This document shows, piece by piece, positions 41,863 to 50,486 of a DNA stretch of 64,000 nt; position 1 is the first letter of the stretch; every line of letters starts with the position of its first letter. Origin of the DNA: Bog-756 sp050011635 (lineage in GTDB: Bacteria > Actinomycetota > Acidimicrobiia > Acidimicrobiales > RAAP-2); the NCBI GenBank assembly GCA_050011635.1, contig JBEKIU010000002.1:1-64000 (forward strand), in the 5' to 3' direction. The translations under genes and the position numbers were made by a program. Below the pieces are notes generated by a model. It searched no databases and had not been told where the DNA came from. It saw only the letters and a list, made by a program, of their open reading frames with translations.

Positions 41863-44220
41863 ATGGCTGACCCGATCAATCGCTTCGTCCTGCCGATTCA
41901 CGACCGGCGCCATGTGGGTCTCACCACCTACGACGCCAAGGACCCCGACACGGCCTTCCCACCTATCGATGAAGTGCTCCCACCCGAGGGGTCACCCAAT
42001 GTCCTGATCATCCTGCTCGACGACATCGGCTTCGGCGCGGCGTCGAGTTTTGGCGGTGCGATCAACACGCCGACCGCTGACCGGCTGGCCGGTTCCGGTC
42101 TCAAGCTGACCCGGTTCCACACGACGGCCCTGTGTGCCCCAAGCCGGCAGGCATTGTTGACCGGCCGGAACCACCACACGGCAGGAATGGGGGCTATTCC
42201 CGAGGTGGCGACGTCGGCCCCGGGGTACAGCTCCATCCGCCCCAAGACCACCGCCCCGCTGGCCCAGATCCTCAAGCTCAATGGCTACTCGACGGCACAA
42301 TTCGGCAAGTGCCACGAGGTCCCGGTGTGGAAGACCAGCCCGATGGGGCCGTTCGACCAGTGGCCCTCGCAGAGCGGCTTCGACTACTTCTACGGCTTCA
42401 TCGGCGGCGAGACCAACCAGTACTACCCGGCCCTGTTCGAGGGCACCAACCCGGTCGAGCCACCGAAGTCCCCCGATGAGGGGTACCACCTGACCGAGGA
42501 CCTGGCCGATCGGGCGATCACCTGGGTGCGTCAGCAGCGATCCCTCATGACCGATCGCCCGTTTTTCGCCTACTTCGCACCGGGGGCCACCCACGCGCCC
42601 CACCACGTTCCGAGGGAGTGGTCGGACAAGTACAAAGGCCGCTTCGATGCCGGCTGGGACTCCCTGCGTGCCGAGGTGTTCGCCCGTCAGAAGGAGCTGG
42701 GCGTGATTCCCGCCGACGCAGAGCTCACCGGGCGGCCTGATGACATCGACGCGTGGGAAGACGTCCCGGATCTGCTGCAACCCGTGCTGGCCAGACAGAT
42801 GGAGATCTACGCCGGCTACCTCGAGCACGTCGACCACCACGTGGGCCGGCTCATCGACACGCTCGACGAGCTCGATGTTCTGGACGACACGCTCATCTAC
42901 TACATGATCGGCGACAACGGGGCGAGCGCCGAGGGGACGCCGAACGGCACCTTCAACGAGATGCTCTCGCTCAACGGCGCCGCCGCCTTCGAGACGCCCG
43001 AGTTCATGGCCGCCCACATCGAGCAGTTCGGGACACCCGATGCCTACAACCATTATGCGGTGGGCTGGGCCCATGCCATGAGCACCCCCTACCAGTGGAC
43101 CAAGCAGGTGGCCTCGCATTTCGGAGGGACTCGGAACGGCACCATCGTCCACTGGCCGCGGGGGATCGCGGCCAAGGGCGAGGTGCGGAATCAGTTCCAC
43201 CATGTCATCGACGTGGCCGCCACCGTGCTCGACGTCATCGGTCTGCCTGAGCCGACCTTCGTCAACGGTGTCGAACAGCTTCCACTCCACGGGGTATCGA
43301 TGGCCTACCTGTTCGACGACGCCGGTGCCGCGGAGCGCCGCGAGACCCAGTACTTCGAAATGGTGTGCAACCGGGGCATTTATCACAAGGGTTGGACTGC
43401 CGTCACCCGCCACAGCGTCCCGTGGCTGTTCGGCGCAACCCTGCCCGCTCTCGACGACGATGTGTGGGAGCTCTACGACACCACCGCGGACTGGACCCAG
43501 GCCCACGACGTCGCCGCCGAGCACCCCGCCAAGCTGGCCGAGCTCCAGAGACTCTTCCTCATCGAAGCGGTCAAGTACAACGTGCTGCCCCTCGATGACC
43601 GACGGATCGAGCGCTTCAACTCGGAGATCGCCGGCCGACCGGAACTGGCCAAGGGCCCCTCGCAGGTGTTTTTCGGCGGCATGTCGAGGGTGACCGAAAA
43701 CACAGTGCTCAACCTCAAGAACAAGTCCTACGCCGTCACCGCCGAGGTGGTCGTGCCCGAGGGCGGTGGAAGCGGGGTCGTCGTGGCCCAGGGCGGAGCC
43801 TTCGGTGGGTGGTCACTCTACCTCGTCGACGGCGTCCCGACCCACTGTTACAACCTGCTCGGTCTCAACCTGGTCAAGGCGAGTGGCACCGACCCCCTGT
43901 CGGCCGGTACCCACCAGATCCGGATCGAATTCGCCTATGACGGCGACGGCCTGGCCAAGGGGGGCGACACCACGCTGTACGTGGACGGCACCCAGGTCGG
44001 CGCCTCGCGCCAGGAGGCCAGCATTCCCATGCTGTTCTCGGGGGACGAGACCCTCGATGTGGGGGGCGACCACGCCACATCGGTGAGCGACGATTACACC
44101 CCTGCGACCAGCTCGTTCACCGGCACGGTCAACTGGGTCCAGCTCGATCAGGGTGTCGACGACCACTCACACCTGATCTCGCCCGAGGATCGCCTCCGGG
44201 TGGCCATGGTGCGTCAATAA
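41863..44220 (+). CDS. Type I sulfatase (arylsulfatase family)
   Basis: 785 residues. VLIILLDDIGFG holds the first metal Asp pair, TALCAPSRQALLTGR contains the formylglycine motif CxPxR with the modifiable Cys at residue 91, FFAYFAPGATHAPHH gives His ligands and MIGDNGAS the Asp-Asn metal pair. The final 150 residues form a beta-sandwich (GGGSGVVVAQGGAFGGWSLYLVDG). No signal peptide is evident, so it probably acts in the cytoplasm or by another route. It hydrolyses sulfate esters after Cys is converted to formylglycine; a matching FGE gene is in this window (54939). Likely an operon with the small gene upstream. Confidence 0.93.
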   Translation: MADPINRFVLPIHDRRHVGLTTYDAKDPDTAFPPIDEVLPPEGSPNVLIILLDDIGFGAASSFGGAINTPTADRLAGSGLKLTRFHTTALCAPSRQALLTGRNHHTAGMGAIPEVATSAPGYSSIRPKTTAPLAQILKLNGYSTAQFGKCHEVPVWKTSPMGPFDQWPSQSGFDYFYGFIGGETNQYYPALFEGTNPVEPPKSPDEGYHLTEDLADRAITWVRQQRSLMTDRPFFAYFAPGATHAPHHVPREWSDKYKGRFDAGWDSLRAEVFARQKELGVIPADAELTGRPDDIDAWEDVPDLLQPVLARQMEIYAGYLEHVDHHVGRLIDTLDELDVLDDTLIYYMIGDNGASAEGTPNGTFNEMLSLNGAAAFETPEFMAAHIEQFGTPDAYNHYAVGWAHAMSTPYQWTKQVASHFGGTRNGTIVHWPRGIAAKGEVRNQFHHVIDVAATVLDVIGLPEPTFVNGVEQLPLHGVSMAYLFDDAGAAERRETQYFEMVCNRGIYHKGWTAVTRHSVPWLFGATLPALDDDVWELYDTTADWTQAHDVAAEHPAKLAELQRLFLIEAVKYNVLPLDDRRIERFNSEIAGRPELAKGPSQVFFGGMSRVTENTVLNLKNKSYAVTAEVVVPEGGGSGVVVAQGGAFGGWSLYLVDGVPTHCYNLLGLNLVKASGTDPLSAGTHQIRIEFAYDGDGLAKGGDTTLYVDGTQVGASRQEASIPMLFSGDETLDVGGDHATSVSDDYTPATSSFTGTVNWVQLDQGVDDHSHLISPEDRLRVAMVRQ

Positions 44221-44234
44221 CCGCCGCTGACAGC

Positions 44235-44251
44235 GCCCGTCGCCGGGCTTT
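44235..44251 (+). terminator. Weak terminator after sulfatase gene
   Basis: GCCCG-TCGC-CGGGC is a 5-bp stem with a 4-nt loop followed by TTT, 15 nt past the sulfatase stop and before the convergent GH15 gene. Confidence 0.35.
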
Positions 44252-44325
44252 GACGTCTGGGGTGCGCCGCTGACGTCACACTCGCTCGAGAACGTCGGCC
44301 GCCAGTCCTCTCTCGCCGGCCTGGC

Positions 44326-46185
44326 TCAGGGCGAGTCCGTCTCCGCCTCGATGAGTTGCGACACGGCATCGATGAGCGCCAGGTGGGTGAATGCCTGCGG
44401 AAAGTTCCCCAGGTGTTCGCCGGTGGTGGCATCGATCTCCTCGGCGTAGAGGTGAAGAGGGCCGGCAAACGAGAGCAGCTTCTTGCACAAGGCCCGTGCC
44501 GGCTCGATCTCGCCGATCATGGCCAGCGCGGAGACCAACCACCAGGAGCAGATGGTGAAGGTCCCTTCCTTGCCCTCGAAGCCGGTGTCCGTGCTGTCCA
44601 CCTTGTAGCGGAGCACCAACCCGTCCTCGGTGAGCTCATCGGCGATGGCCTTGACCGTCGCCTTCACCCGCTCGTCGTCGGGAGCCAGGAAGCCCATGAT
44701 GGGAATGAGCAGGAGCGAGGCGTCGAGCTCGTCGTTCTCGTACGCCTGCCGGAACCTCCCCCGCTCGTCCACGCCCTTGGCCAGGATGTCCTGCTTGAGA
44801 TCATCGGCGCCCTGGCGCCAGCGGTCGGCCCGCTCGATGTCGCCCCGGCGGCGGGCCAGGTCGGCTCCCCGGTCGGCAGCCACCCAGCACAGCACAGCCG
44901 AGGCGGTGAAGTGCTGAGGTTCACCCCGGATCTCCCAAATGCCCTGGTCGGCGTCCCCGCTGTGGGCCAGCGCTTCTTCCACCAGTCCGGCCAACCCATC
45001 CCAGACGGCGTGGACGATCGACGCAGCGCCCCGCTTCAGGTGGGTGTTGACCCCGTCGAGGAGCATTCCCCACACGTCGTTCTGGTGCTGGTCCCACGCA
45101 CCGTTGCCGACGCGGACCGGACGCGCTCCCTCGTATCCCGAAAGATGGTCGAGGGTCTTCTCGGTGAGGTCGCGCTCGCCACCGATGCCGTACATGATCT
45201 GAAGCTCGAACGGCTGGTCGAGCTGGCCCTGGCTGACAGACTCGAGGACGAAGGCGAAGTATTCGAGTGCCTCCCAGTCGAAGCCCAGGCGATAGAGCGA
45301 CCGCAACATGAATCCGGTGTCCCTGATCCAGGTGTAGCGGTAATCCCAGTTCCGGGCGCCACCCGGTGTCTCGGGGAGCGAGGTGGTGGACGCGGCCATG
45401 ATCGCTCCCGTCGGCGCGTAGCTCAAACCTTTGAGCGTCAGGGCACTGCGCTCGATATAGGGCCGCCAGGGGTGGTCGGGGAACGTCCCCGAAGCGAGCC
45501 AGTGACGCCAGTAGGCCACGGTGGAGTCCACATCCCGATTTGCCTGGTCCTGGTCGGTGGGCGCGGTGCCGTCCCCCCACGACAGGGCGATGAAGCACTC
45601 CTCACCTTCGACCAGGCTGGTGCGTCCGTAACAGCGCGCCCCGACCAGACCCAGCCGGAGGCCGCTGACCACCGAGAGGGTCAACTCGCCGTCCGGTGGC
45701 CGGGCGGTGAGGGAGCCATAACCCTCGCCGTCGTAGGCCCATTGACCTGTGGTGATCCCGTAGTCGAACAGCGGGACGCAGTTGGCGACGATCTCGACCT
45801 CTCCCGAGACGCACCTGGCTGTGCGCAGCAACACACCGGCTGCAGCCGAATCAGTGGGGGCCCGCCGATAACCGGGCCGCCGCTTCTCCTCGTCGACCTT
45901 GCGGATGACCATGAGATCCTGGACGACGAGCCAACCGGTGGGCGTGTGCCACGTGGTCTCCACCACCATCGTGCCGGGTACGTAGCGGCGATGGTGGGGG
46001 ACCATGGTGTTGGCCGGCCCGAACCGGAACGAACCGCCTGAGCGGTCGAGCAGGGCCCCGAAGACACTCGGTGAGTCGGGACGGGGCAGGCAGAGCCACT
46101 CCACCGAACCGTCGGGTGCTATGAGGCAGCTGTCCTCACAGTCGGAGAGAAAGGCGTAGTCGGCGATCGGAGGGAATTCGCTCAT
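44326..46185 (-). CDS. Glycoside hydrolase family 15 enzyme (glucoamylase/trehalase-like)
   Basis: 619 residues, typical of bacterial GH15. The N-terminal beta-sandwich begins IADYAFLSDCEDSCLIAPDGSVEWLCLPRPDSPSVFGALLD. The (alpha/alpha)6 catalytic domain shows RNWDYRYTWIRDTGF, the substrate-binding WDYRYTW, a Glu in IWEIRGEPQHFTASAVLCWVA and the second conserved Glu in EEIDATTGEHLGNFPQAFTHLALI. Homologues split alpha-glucosides or trehalose. ATG 46185 follows AAGGAG. The promoter is shared with a divergent SDR gene; the perfect palindrome at 46296 has a CATAAT -10 at 22 nt on this strand. Confidence 0.92.
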   Translation of the reverse strand: MSEFPPIADYAFLSDCEDSCLIAPDGSVEWLCLPRPDSPSVFGALLDRSGGSFRFGPANTMVPHHRRYVPGTMVVETTWHTPTGWLVVQDLMVIRKVDEEKRRPGYRRAPTDSAAAGVLLRTARCVSGEVEIVANCVPLFDYGITTGQWAYDGEGYGSLTARPPDGELTLSVVSGLRLGLVGARCYGRTSLVEGEECFIALSWGDGTAPTDQDQANRDVDSTVAYWRHWLASGTFPDHPWRPYIERSALTLKGLSYAPTGAIMAASTTSLPETPGGARNWDYRYTWIRDTGFMLRSLYRLGFDWEALEYFAFVLESVSQGQLDQPFELQIMYGIGGERDLTEKTLDHLSGYEGARPVRVGNGAWDQHQNDVWGMLLDGVNTHLKRGAASIVHAVWDGLAGLVEEALAHSGDADQGIWEIRGEPQHFTASAVLCWVAADRGADLARRRGDIERADRWRQGADDLKQDILAKGVDERGRFRQAYENDELDASLLLIPIMGFLAPDDERVKATVKAIADELTEDGLVLRYKVDSTDTGFEGKEGTFTICSWWLVSALAMIGEIEPARALCKKLLSFAGPLHLYAEEIDATTGEHLGNFPQAFTHLALIDAVSQLIEAETDSP

Positions 46186-46295
46186 GATCGTGCTCCTTGG
46201 TTCGGTCGACCGCCGGTCCTGACCGAGGGGAGCCGGCGCTTCGGATTCCATCTCCTTACCCGGGTGGATTATGACCCGGAGGCGATGCTCTGTAA

Positions 46296-46312
46296 TCACC
46301 CCATCGGGGTGA
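46296..46312. promoter_or_regulatory. 17-bp palindrome site 5: TCACCCCATCGGGGTGA (perfect)
   Basis: The only copy with all seven pairs matched. It is centred between GH15 (start 46185, minus) and SDR (start 46372, plus). On both strands a -10-like hexamer begins exactly 22 nt away: TAGCCT at 46335 (plus) and CATAAT at 46273 (minus). One bound activator could therefore serve both genes. Confidence 0.7.
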
Positions 46313-46371
46313 GGAAACACGGGGTGTGAGTCCGTAGCCTGGCTCGGTGGGGGCGCAGGAAAGGAGCTCAG

Positions 46372-47139
46372 GTGACACTTCAAGGCAAGGTGGCCATCGT
46401 CACGGGCGGGAACACGGGCATCGGCAAGGCGGTGGTGCTGGCCCTGGCCGCGGAGGGCGCGTCGATCGTGATCGACTACGTGGCCGATCCGGAGGCCACC
46501 GAGGCGCTCGAGCGGCAGGTCCGTGACCTCGGGGACAAGGTGACCGCGGTCAAAGCCGATGTCAGCAAGGTCTCCGACCTCGAGACGCTCGTCGCCACCG
46601 CGGTGAGCACCTTCGGGCGGCTGGACATCATGGTCAACAACGCCGGTATCGAGACCCGGACCTCCGTGCTCGACACCACCGAGGCCCAGTATGAGAGGGT
46701 CCTCGACATCAACCTGAAGAGTGCGTTCTTCGGAACCCAGCTGGCGGCCAAGCAGATGATCGCGCAAGGCGACGGTGGCCGCATCATCAACATGACCTCG
46801 GTCCACGAGGACTGGCCGATGCCCAACAACACCGCCTACTGCCTGTCCAAGGGCGGGATGCGGATGCTCACCCGTACGGCGGGTGTGGAACTGGCGCCTC
46901 ACAACGTCCTGGTGGTCGGCGTCGGCCCGGGTGCGGTCGAGACGCCGATCAACACCGCCACCATGAACGATCCTGCCGCCTTGAAGAAGCTCGACGATGC
47001 CATTCCGATCGGTCGCATGGCCAAGCCGGAGGAGATCGGGAGCGTGGTGGCCTTTCTGGCCGGCCCGGGTGCCAGCTACCTGACGGCGACCACCATCTTC
47101 GCCGACGGCGGCATCATGCAGAGCAGTCCGGGGTTGTGA
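46372..47139 (+). CDS. SDR, glucose 1-dehydrogenase-like
   Basis: 255 residues. AIVTGGNTGIGKAVV is the cofactor motif, NNAGIETR follows, the Ser is in INMTSVHEDWP, YCLSKGG gives the catalytic Tyr and Lys, and VGPGAVETPIN is the NADP/NAD loop. HEDWPMPNNTAYCLSKGG matches glucose 1-dehydrogenases of the FabG-like group. It faces the GH15 gene across the perfect palindrome, so release of glucose by GH15 and its oxidation by this SDR is a plausible linked pathway. GTG start at 46372. Confidence 0.88.
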   Translation: MTLQGKVAIVTGGNTGIGKAVVLALAAEGASIVIDYVADPEATEALERQVRDLGDKVTAVKADVSKVSDLETLVATAVSTFGRLDIMVNNAGIETRTSVLDTTEAQYERVLDINLKSAFFGTQLAAKQMIAQGDGGRIINMTSVHEDWPMPNNTAYCLSKGGMRMLTRTAGVELAPHNVLVVGVGPGAVETPINTATMNDPAALKKLDDAIPIGRMAKPEEIGSVVAFLAGPGASYLTATTIFADGGIMQSSPGL

Positions 47140-47237
47140 GGACCAGCGGATCGTGATCCGCGAACCACTCAGGTCCGTCTTCTTCACCGGCGCCGGACTG
47201 TGACCCGCTCGTCAACCCGCAGGCGAGCGCGAACCCG

Positions 47238-48701
47238 ATGACTGCCGTCTCCGATTCGGCGCCGGCCGGCGCCCCTCCGGACGGCCGTCATCGGGTCGTC
47301 ATCGTCGGCGGGGGGTTCGGGGGTCTTCCGGCCACCCGTTTCCTCGGAGGGAAACCGGTCGACGTGACGTTGGTCGACCGTCGGAACCACCATCTGTTCC
47401 AGCCCCTCCTCTACCAGACGGCGACCGGGATGCTTGCGCCTGGTCAGATCGCACCTGCGCTTCGCCACATCGTGCGCCGACAGAAGAACGTGCGCGTTCA
47501 ACTGGCCGAGGTGACCGGCTTCGACCTCGAGCGCAGAGTGGTCCATGCCAGCGTGGCCGGCCGGATGTCCGTCGAGTACCCCTACGACAGCCTGATCGTC
47601 GCCGCCGGAGTGACCCAGTCCTACTTCGGTCACGACGAGCTCGCCTTCTTCGCGCCGGGGATGAAGACCCTCGACGACGCCCTCGAGCTCCGGCGCCGGA
47701 TCTACGGCGCTTTCGAGGTGGCCGAGCTGGTTGCCGACCCCGTCCAGAAAGCGCATTGGCTGACCGTCGTGGTGGTGGGAGCCGGGCCCACCGGCGTCGA
47801 ACTGGCCGGTCAGGTGCGCGAGCTGGCCACCCGCAGTCTGCGAGGGGAGTTCCGCACCTTCGAGGCCGCTTCGGTGAGGGTGATCCTGGTGGACGGGGGC
47901 AAAGAGCCCCTGGCCACCTTCGGCCACCAGCTGTCGGGCAAGGCGGCCAAGACGCTCGAGCACCTGGGCATCGAGCTGCGCATGGGAGGCCAGGTGGTCG
48001 GGGTCGACGCCGAGGGTGTCGATGTCAAGGGACCCGACGGTGACACCCGGATCGACGCTCGGACCACCGTCTGGGCCGCCGGTGTCCAGGCCTCCCCCCT
48101 GGCCAACCTGCTGGCCGAGGCTTCGGGGGCCAGCGTCGACCGCGCCGGCCGGATCGCCGTCCTCCCCGACCTCACGCTGCCCGACCACCCCGAGGTCTTT
48201 GCCGTCGGCGACATGGCCAGCCTCGACGACCTCCCCGGCGTGGCCGAAGTGGCAATGCAGGGCGGGCTCCACGCCGCCAACACCATCCTCCGGCGCCTGA
48301 AGGGGGAGCCCGCCAAATCATTCCGTTACCGGGACCTCGGCAGCGTCGCTACCATCGGTCGATTCCGGGCCATCGTGAGCGTGAAAGGGATCCGGCTGAG
48401 CGGGTTCCCGGGCTGGTTGGTGTGGATGTTCGTCCATCTCGCCTTTCTCACCGGGTTCGGCAACCGTCTCACCACCATGCTGAAGTGGCTCCGCTCGATG
48501 ATCGGGCGCGGCCGGGCCGAGCGGGAGTTCAGCACCGCGCACACCGGTGGCGACCTGAGTCTTCCCGAATCGGTCCGAAGACGGGTCGAGCCCACGCTCT
48601 TTCCGGTCATCGAGAAGGACGCGGGATCAGGTCGTCCCCGATCCGGTGCGGCCGGGTCCGGACAGGAAGAGCCGCCACCGTCCCCGGACACCGGCCGGTG
48701 A
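47238..48701 (+). CDS. NDH-2-like FAD/NAD(P)-dependent oxidoreductase
   Basis: 487 residues. HRVVIVGGGFGGLPATRFL is the FAD dinucleotide fold and VVVVGAGPTGVELAGQVREL the NAD(P) fold; FAVGDMA is the late FAD Asp motif. The C-terminal WLVWMFVHLAFLTGFGNRLTTMLKWLRS is hydrophobic/amphipathic, typical of type-II NADH dehydrogenases that dock on the membrane and reduce quinone without pumping. The following cydDCAB genes provide a quinol oxidase, so together they could form a short respiratory chain. The last 40 residues are low complexity. Confidence 0.88.
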   Translation: MTAVSDSAPAGAPPDGRHRVVIVGGGFGGLPATRFLGGKPVDVTLVDRRNHHLFQPLLYQTATGMLAPGQIAPALRHIVRRQKNVRVQLAEVTGFDLERRVVHASVAGRMSVEYPYDSLIVAAGVTQSYFGHDELAFFAPGMKTLDDALELRRRIYGAFEVAELVADPVQKAHWLTVVVVGAGPTGVELAGQVRELATRSLRGEFRTFEAASVRVILVDGGKEPLATFGHQLSGKAAKTLEHLGIELRMGGQVVGVDAEGVDVKGPDGDTRIDARTTVWAAGVQASPLANLLAEASGASVDRAGRIAVLPDLTLPDHPEVFAVGDMASLDDLPGVAEVAMQGGLHAANTILRRLKGEPAKSFRYRDLGSVATIGRFRAIVSVKGIRLSGFPGWLVWMFVHLAFLTGFGNRLTTMLKWLRSMIGRGRAEREFSTAHTGGDLSLPESVRRRVEPTLFPVIEKDAGSGRPRSGAAGSGQEEPPPSPDTGR

Positions 48702-48815
48702 GGGCGCGGACCGGAAGATCGGCCGTGGTCGACCGAGCGCCGGCGGTGCCGGCGCGGTGACGCCACGGCGCGGAGCAGGGGAGCGACGCGCGGAGCACCT
48801 GGCCGAGCGACTCGG

Positions 48816-50486
48816 GTGATGGCCAGCCGGACCGGTCCCGTCGATCATCGGCTGCTCCACTACGCCCGCGGAACCCGGAGGTTCCTCGTGGTGACCGTCG
48901 TCCTCGGCGGCGTCACCGCCGGACTCGTCGTGGCTCAGGCCTGGCTCATCGCCAGCACGATCTCGGGTGTCGTGGTCCATCACCGGGGACTGTCGACGGT
49001 CCGAACCGAGGTGGCCCTGCTCCTGGCGGTGATCCTCGGACGGGCCATGGTGGGTTGGCTTCAGGAGCGGATGGCCGACCGCGCCTCGGCTTCGGCCAAG
49101 TCGAACCTGCGGAGCGCCCTGGTCGAGCAGATGGCCCGGCTGGGTCCCGCCGGGATCGACAGGGAGCGCTCAGGGAGGCTGGCCGTGTTGGCCACCGGTG
49201 GGATCGATGCCCTCGACAGCTACTTCTCCCGCTATCTCCCCCAGCTCTTCCTGGCCGTGATCGTCCCGGTCGCCGTCATCGTGGTCGTGCTCGGTGCCGA
49301 CTGGATGTCGGCCGTGATCATCGCCGTCACCGTACCGTTGATCCCTGTCTTCATGGGATTGGTGGGCGCCTCCACCAGTGCCCGGATGGCGGCCCAGGCG
49401 CGGCTCCTCCACCGCCTCGCCGGCCACTTCCTCGACGTGGTGGCCGGCCTACCCACGCTCAAGGTCTTCGGCCGGGCCAAGGCGCAGGCCGCCGCGGTCC
49501 GTGCCATCACCGACCAGTACCGGAAGGCGACGATGGCGACCCTGAAGGTCGCCTTCCTGTCGTCGCTCATCCTCGAGCTCCTGGCCACCATCTCGGTGGC
49601 GCTGGTGGCCGTCGCTGTCGGGCTCCGGCTTCTGGGCGGCCACCTGAGCCTGGCCACCGCTCTCTTCGTCCTCATCCTGGCGCCCGAGGCCTATCTTCCA
49701 CTGCGCCTGCTCGGGACCAACTATCACGCCAGCGCCGAAGGGATGAAGGCGGCCGACGACGTCTTCGGCGTGCTCGAGACGCCGCTCCCGCCGAGCGGCA
49801 CCCGTCGGGATGTCCCCGACCCGTCGCGATCCACGCTCAGGGTCGATCGACTGGAGGTCTGCTATCCGGGACGGGTGGTCCCCGCCCTCACCGATGCGAC
49901 CCTCTCCGTGGACCCCGGGGAGGTCGTCGCCCTGGCCGGACCCAGCGGGTGCGGGAAGTCCACCCTTCTCGCCGTGTTGCTCGGTCTGGCTCCCCCGTGG
50001 ACCGGGACGGTGACAATCGGAGAGGTGAGCCTGGCCGACCTGGACCCGGACTGGTGGAGGGCCCAGGTGGCATGGGTGCCCCAACGGCCCCACCTGTTCT
50101 CCCGGTCGATCGTCGCCAATGTACGCCTCGGCCGCCCCGAAGCCACCGACCAGGCCGTGCGCTCGGCCATGGGCGATGCCGGCCTCGACCCGGTCGTGGC
50201 CCGGCTCCCCGAGCGCGAGCACACCATCCTCGGCCACGACGGGGCCGGGCTGTCGGCTGGGGAGCGCCAACGGGTGGCTCTGGCGCGGGCCTTCCTCCGG
50301 GACTCCCCCCTGCTCCTCCTGGACGAGCCCACGGCCAACCTCGATGGCCGGACCGAAGAGGACGTGCTCGCCGCGGTGCGACGGCTCATGGTGGGCCGCA
50401 CGGTGGTCATCGTGGCCCACCGCCCCTCACTGCTGGCGTTGGCCGACCGCGTGGTCCACCTGGAGCCCGTCGTGGCGGCGTCCTGA
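48816..50486 (+). CDS. cydD: Thiol reductant ABC exporter subunit CydD
   Basis: 556 residues: six-helix exporter domain, then ABC ATPase with Walker A AGPSGCGKST, Q-loop VAWVPQRPHLFS, signature LSAGERQRVALARAFL and Walker B LLLLDEPTANLD. It begins with GTG 48816, though ATG 48819 is equally good. It forms a heterodimer with CydC that exports glutathione/cysteine-type thiols and is needed to assemble cytochrome bd. Its stop overlaps the CydC start by one base (TGATG). Confidence 0.92.
   Translation: MMASRTGPVDHRLLHYARGTRRFLVVTVVLGGVTAGLVVAQAWLIASTISGVVVHHRGLSTVRTEVALLLAVILGRAMVGWLQERMADRASASAKSNLRSALVEQMARLGPAGIDRERSGRLAVLATGGIDALDSYFSRYLPQLFLAVIVPVAVIVVVLGADWMSAVIIAVTVPLIPVFMGLVGASTSARMAAQARLLHRLAGHFLDVVAGLPTLKVFGRAKAQAAAVRAITDQYRKATMATLKVAFLSSLILELLATISVALVAVAVGLRLLGGHLSLATALFVLILAPEAYLPLRLLGTNYHASAEGMKAADDVFGVLETPLPPSGTRRDVPDPSRSTLRVDRLEVCYPGRVVPALTDATLSVDPGEVVALAGPSGCGKSTLLAVLLGLAPPWTGTVTIGEVSLADLDPDWWRAQVAWVPQRPHLFSRSIVANVRLGRPEATDQAVRSAMGDAGLDPVVARLPEREHTILGHDGAGLSAGERQRVALARAFLRDSPLLLLDEPTANLDGRTEEDVLAAVRRLMVGRTVVIVAHRPSLLALADRVVHLEPVVAAS

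Noticed and set aside
41992..43524. Open frame of about 510 codons on the minus strand across the sulfatase gene
   Set aside because: It is antisense to a sulfatase with full metal and formylglycine motifs; the translation is Gly/Arg/Val-rich with no domain, a normal effect of GC-rich codon use.
44356..46041. Open frame of about 561 codons on the plus strand across the GH15 gene
   Set aside because: Antisense to clear GH15 motifs, low-information composition and no ribosome site.
49055..50485. An N-terminal extension of more than 470 residues for CydC
   Set aside because: The region is the cydD coding sequence in another frame; CydC homology starts at ATG 50486.
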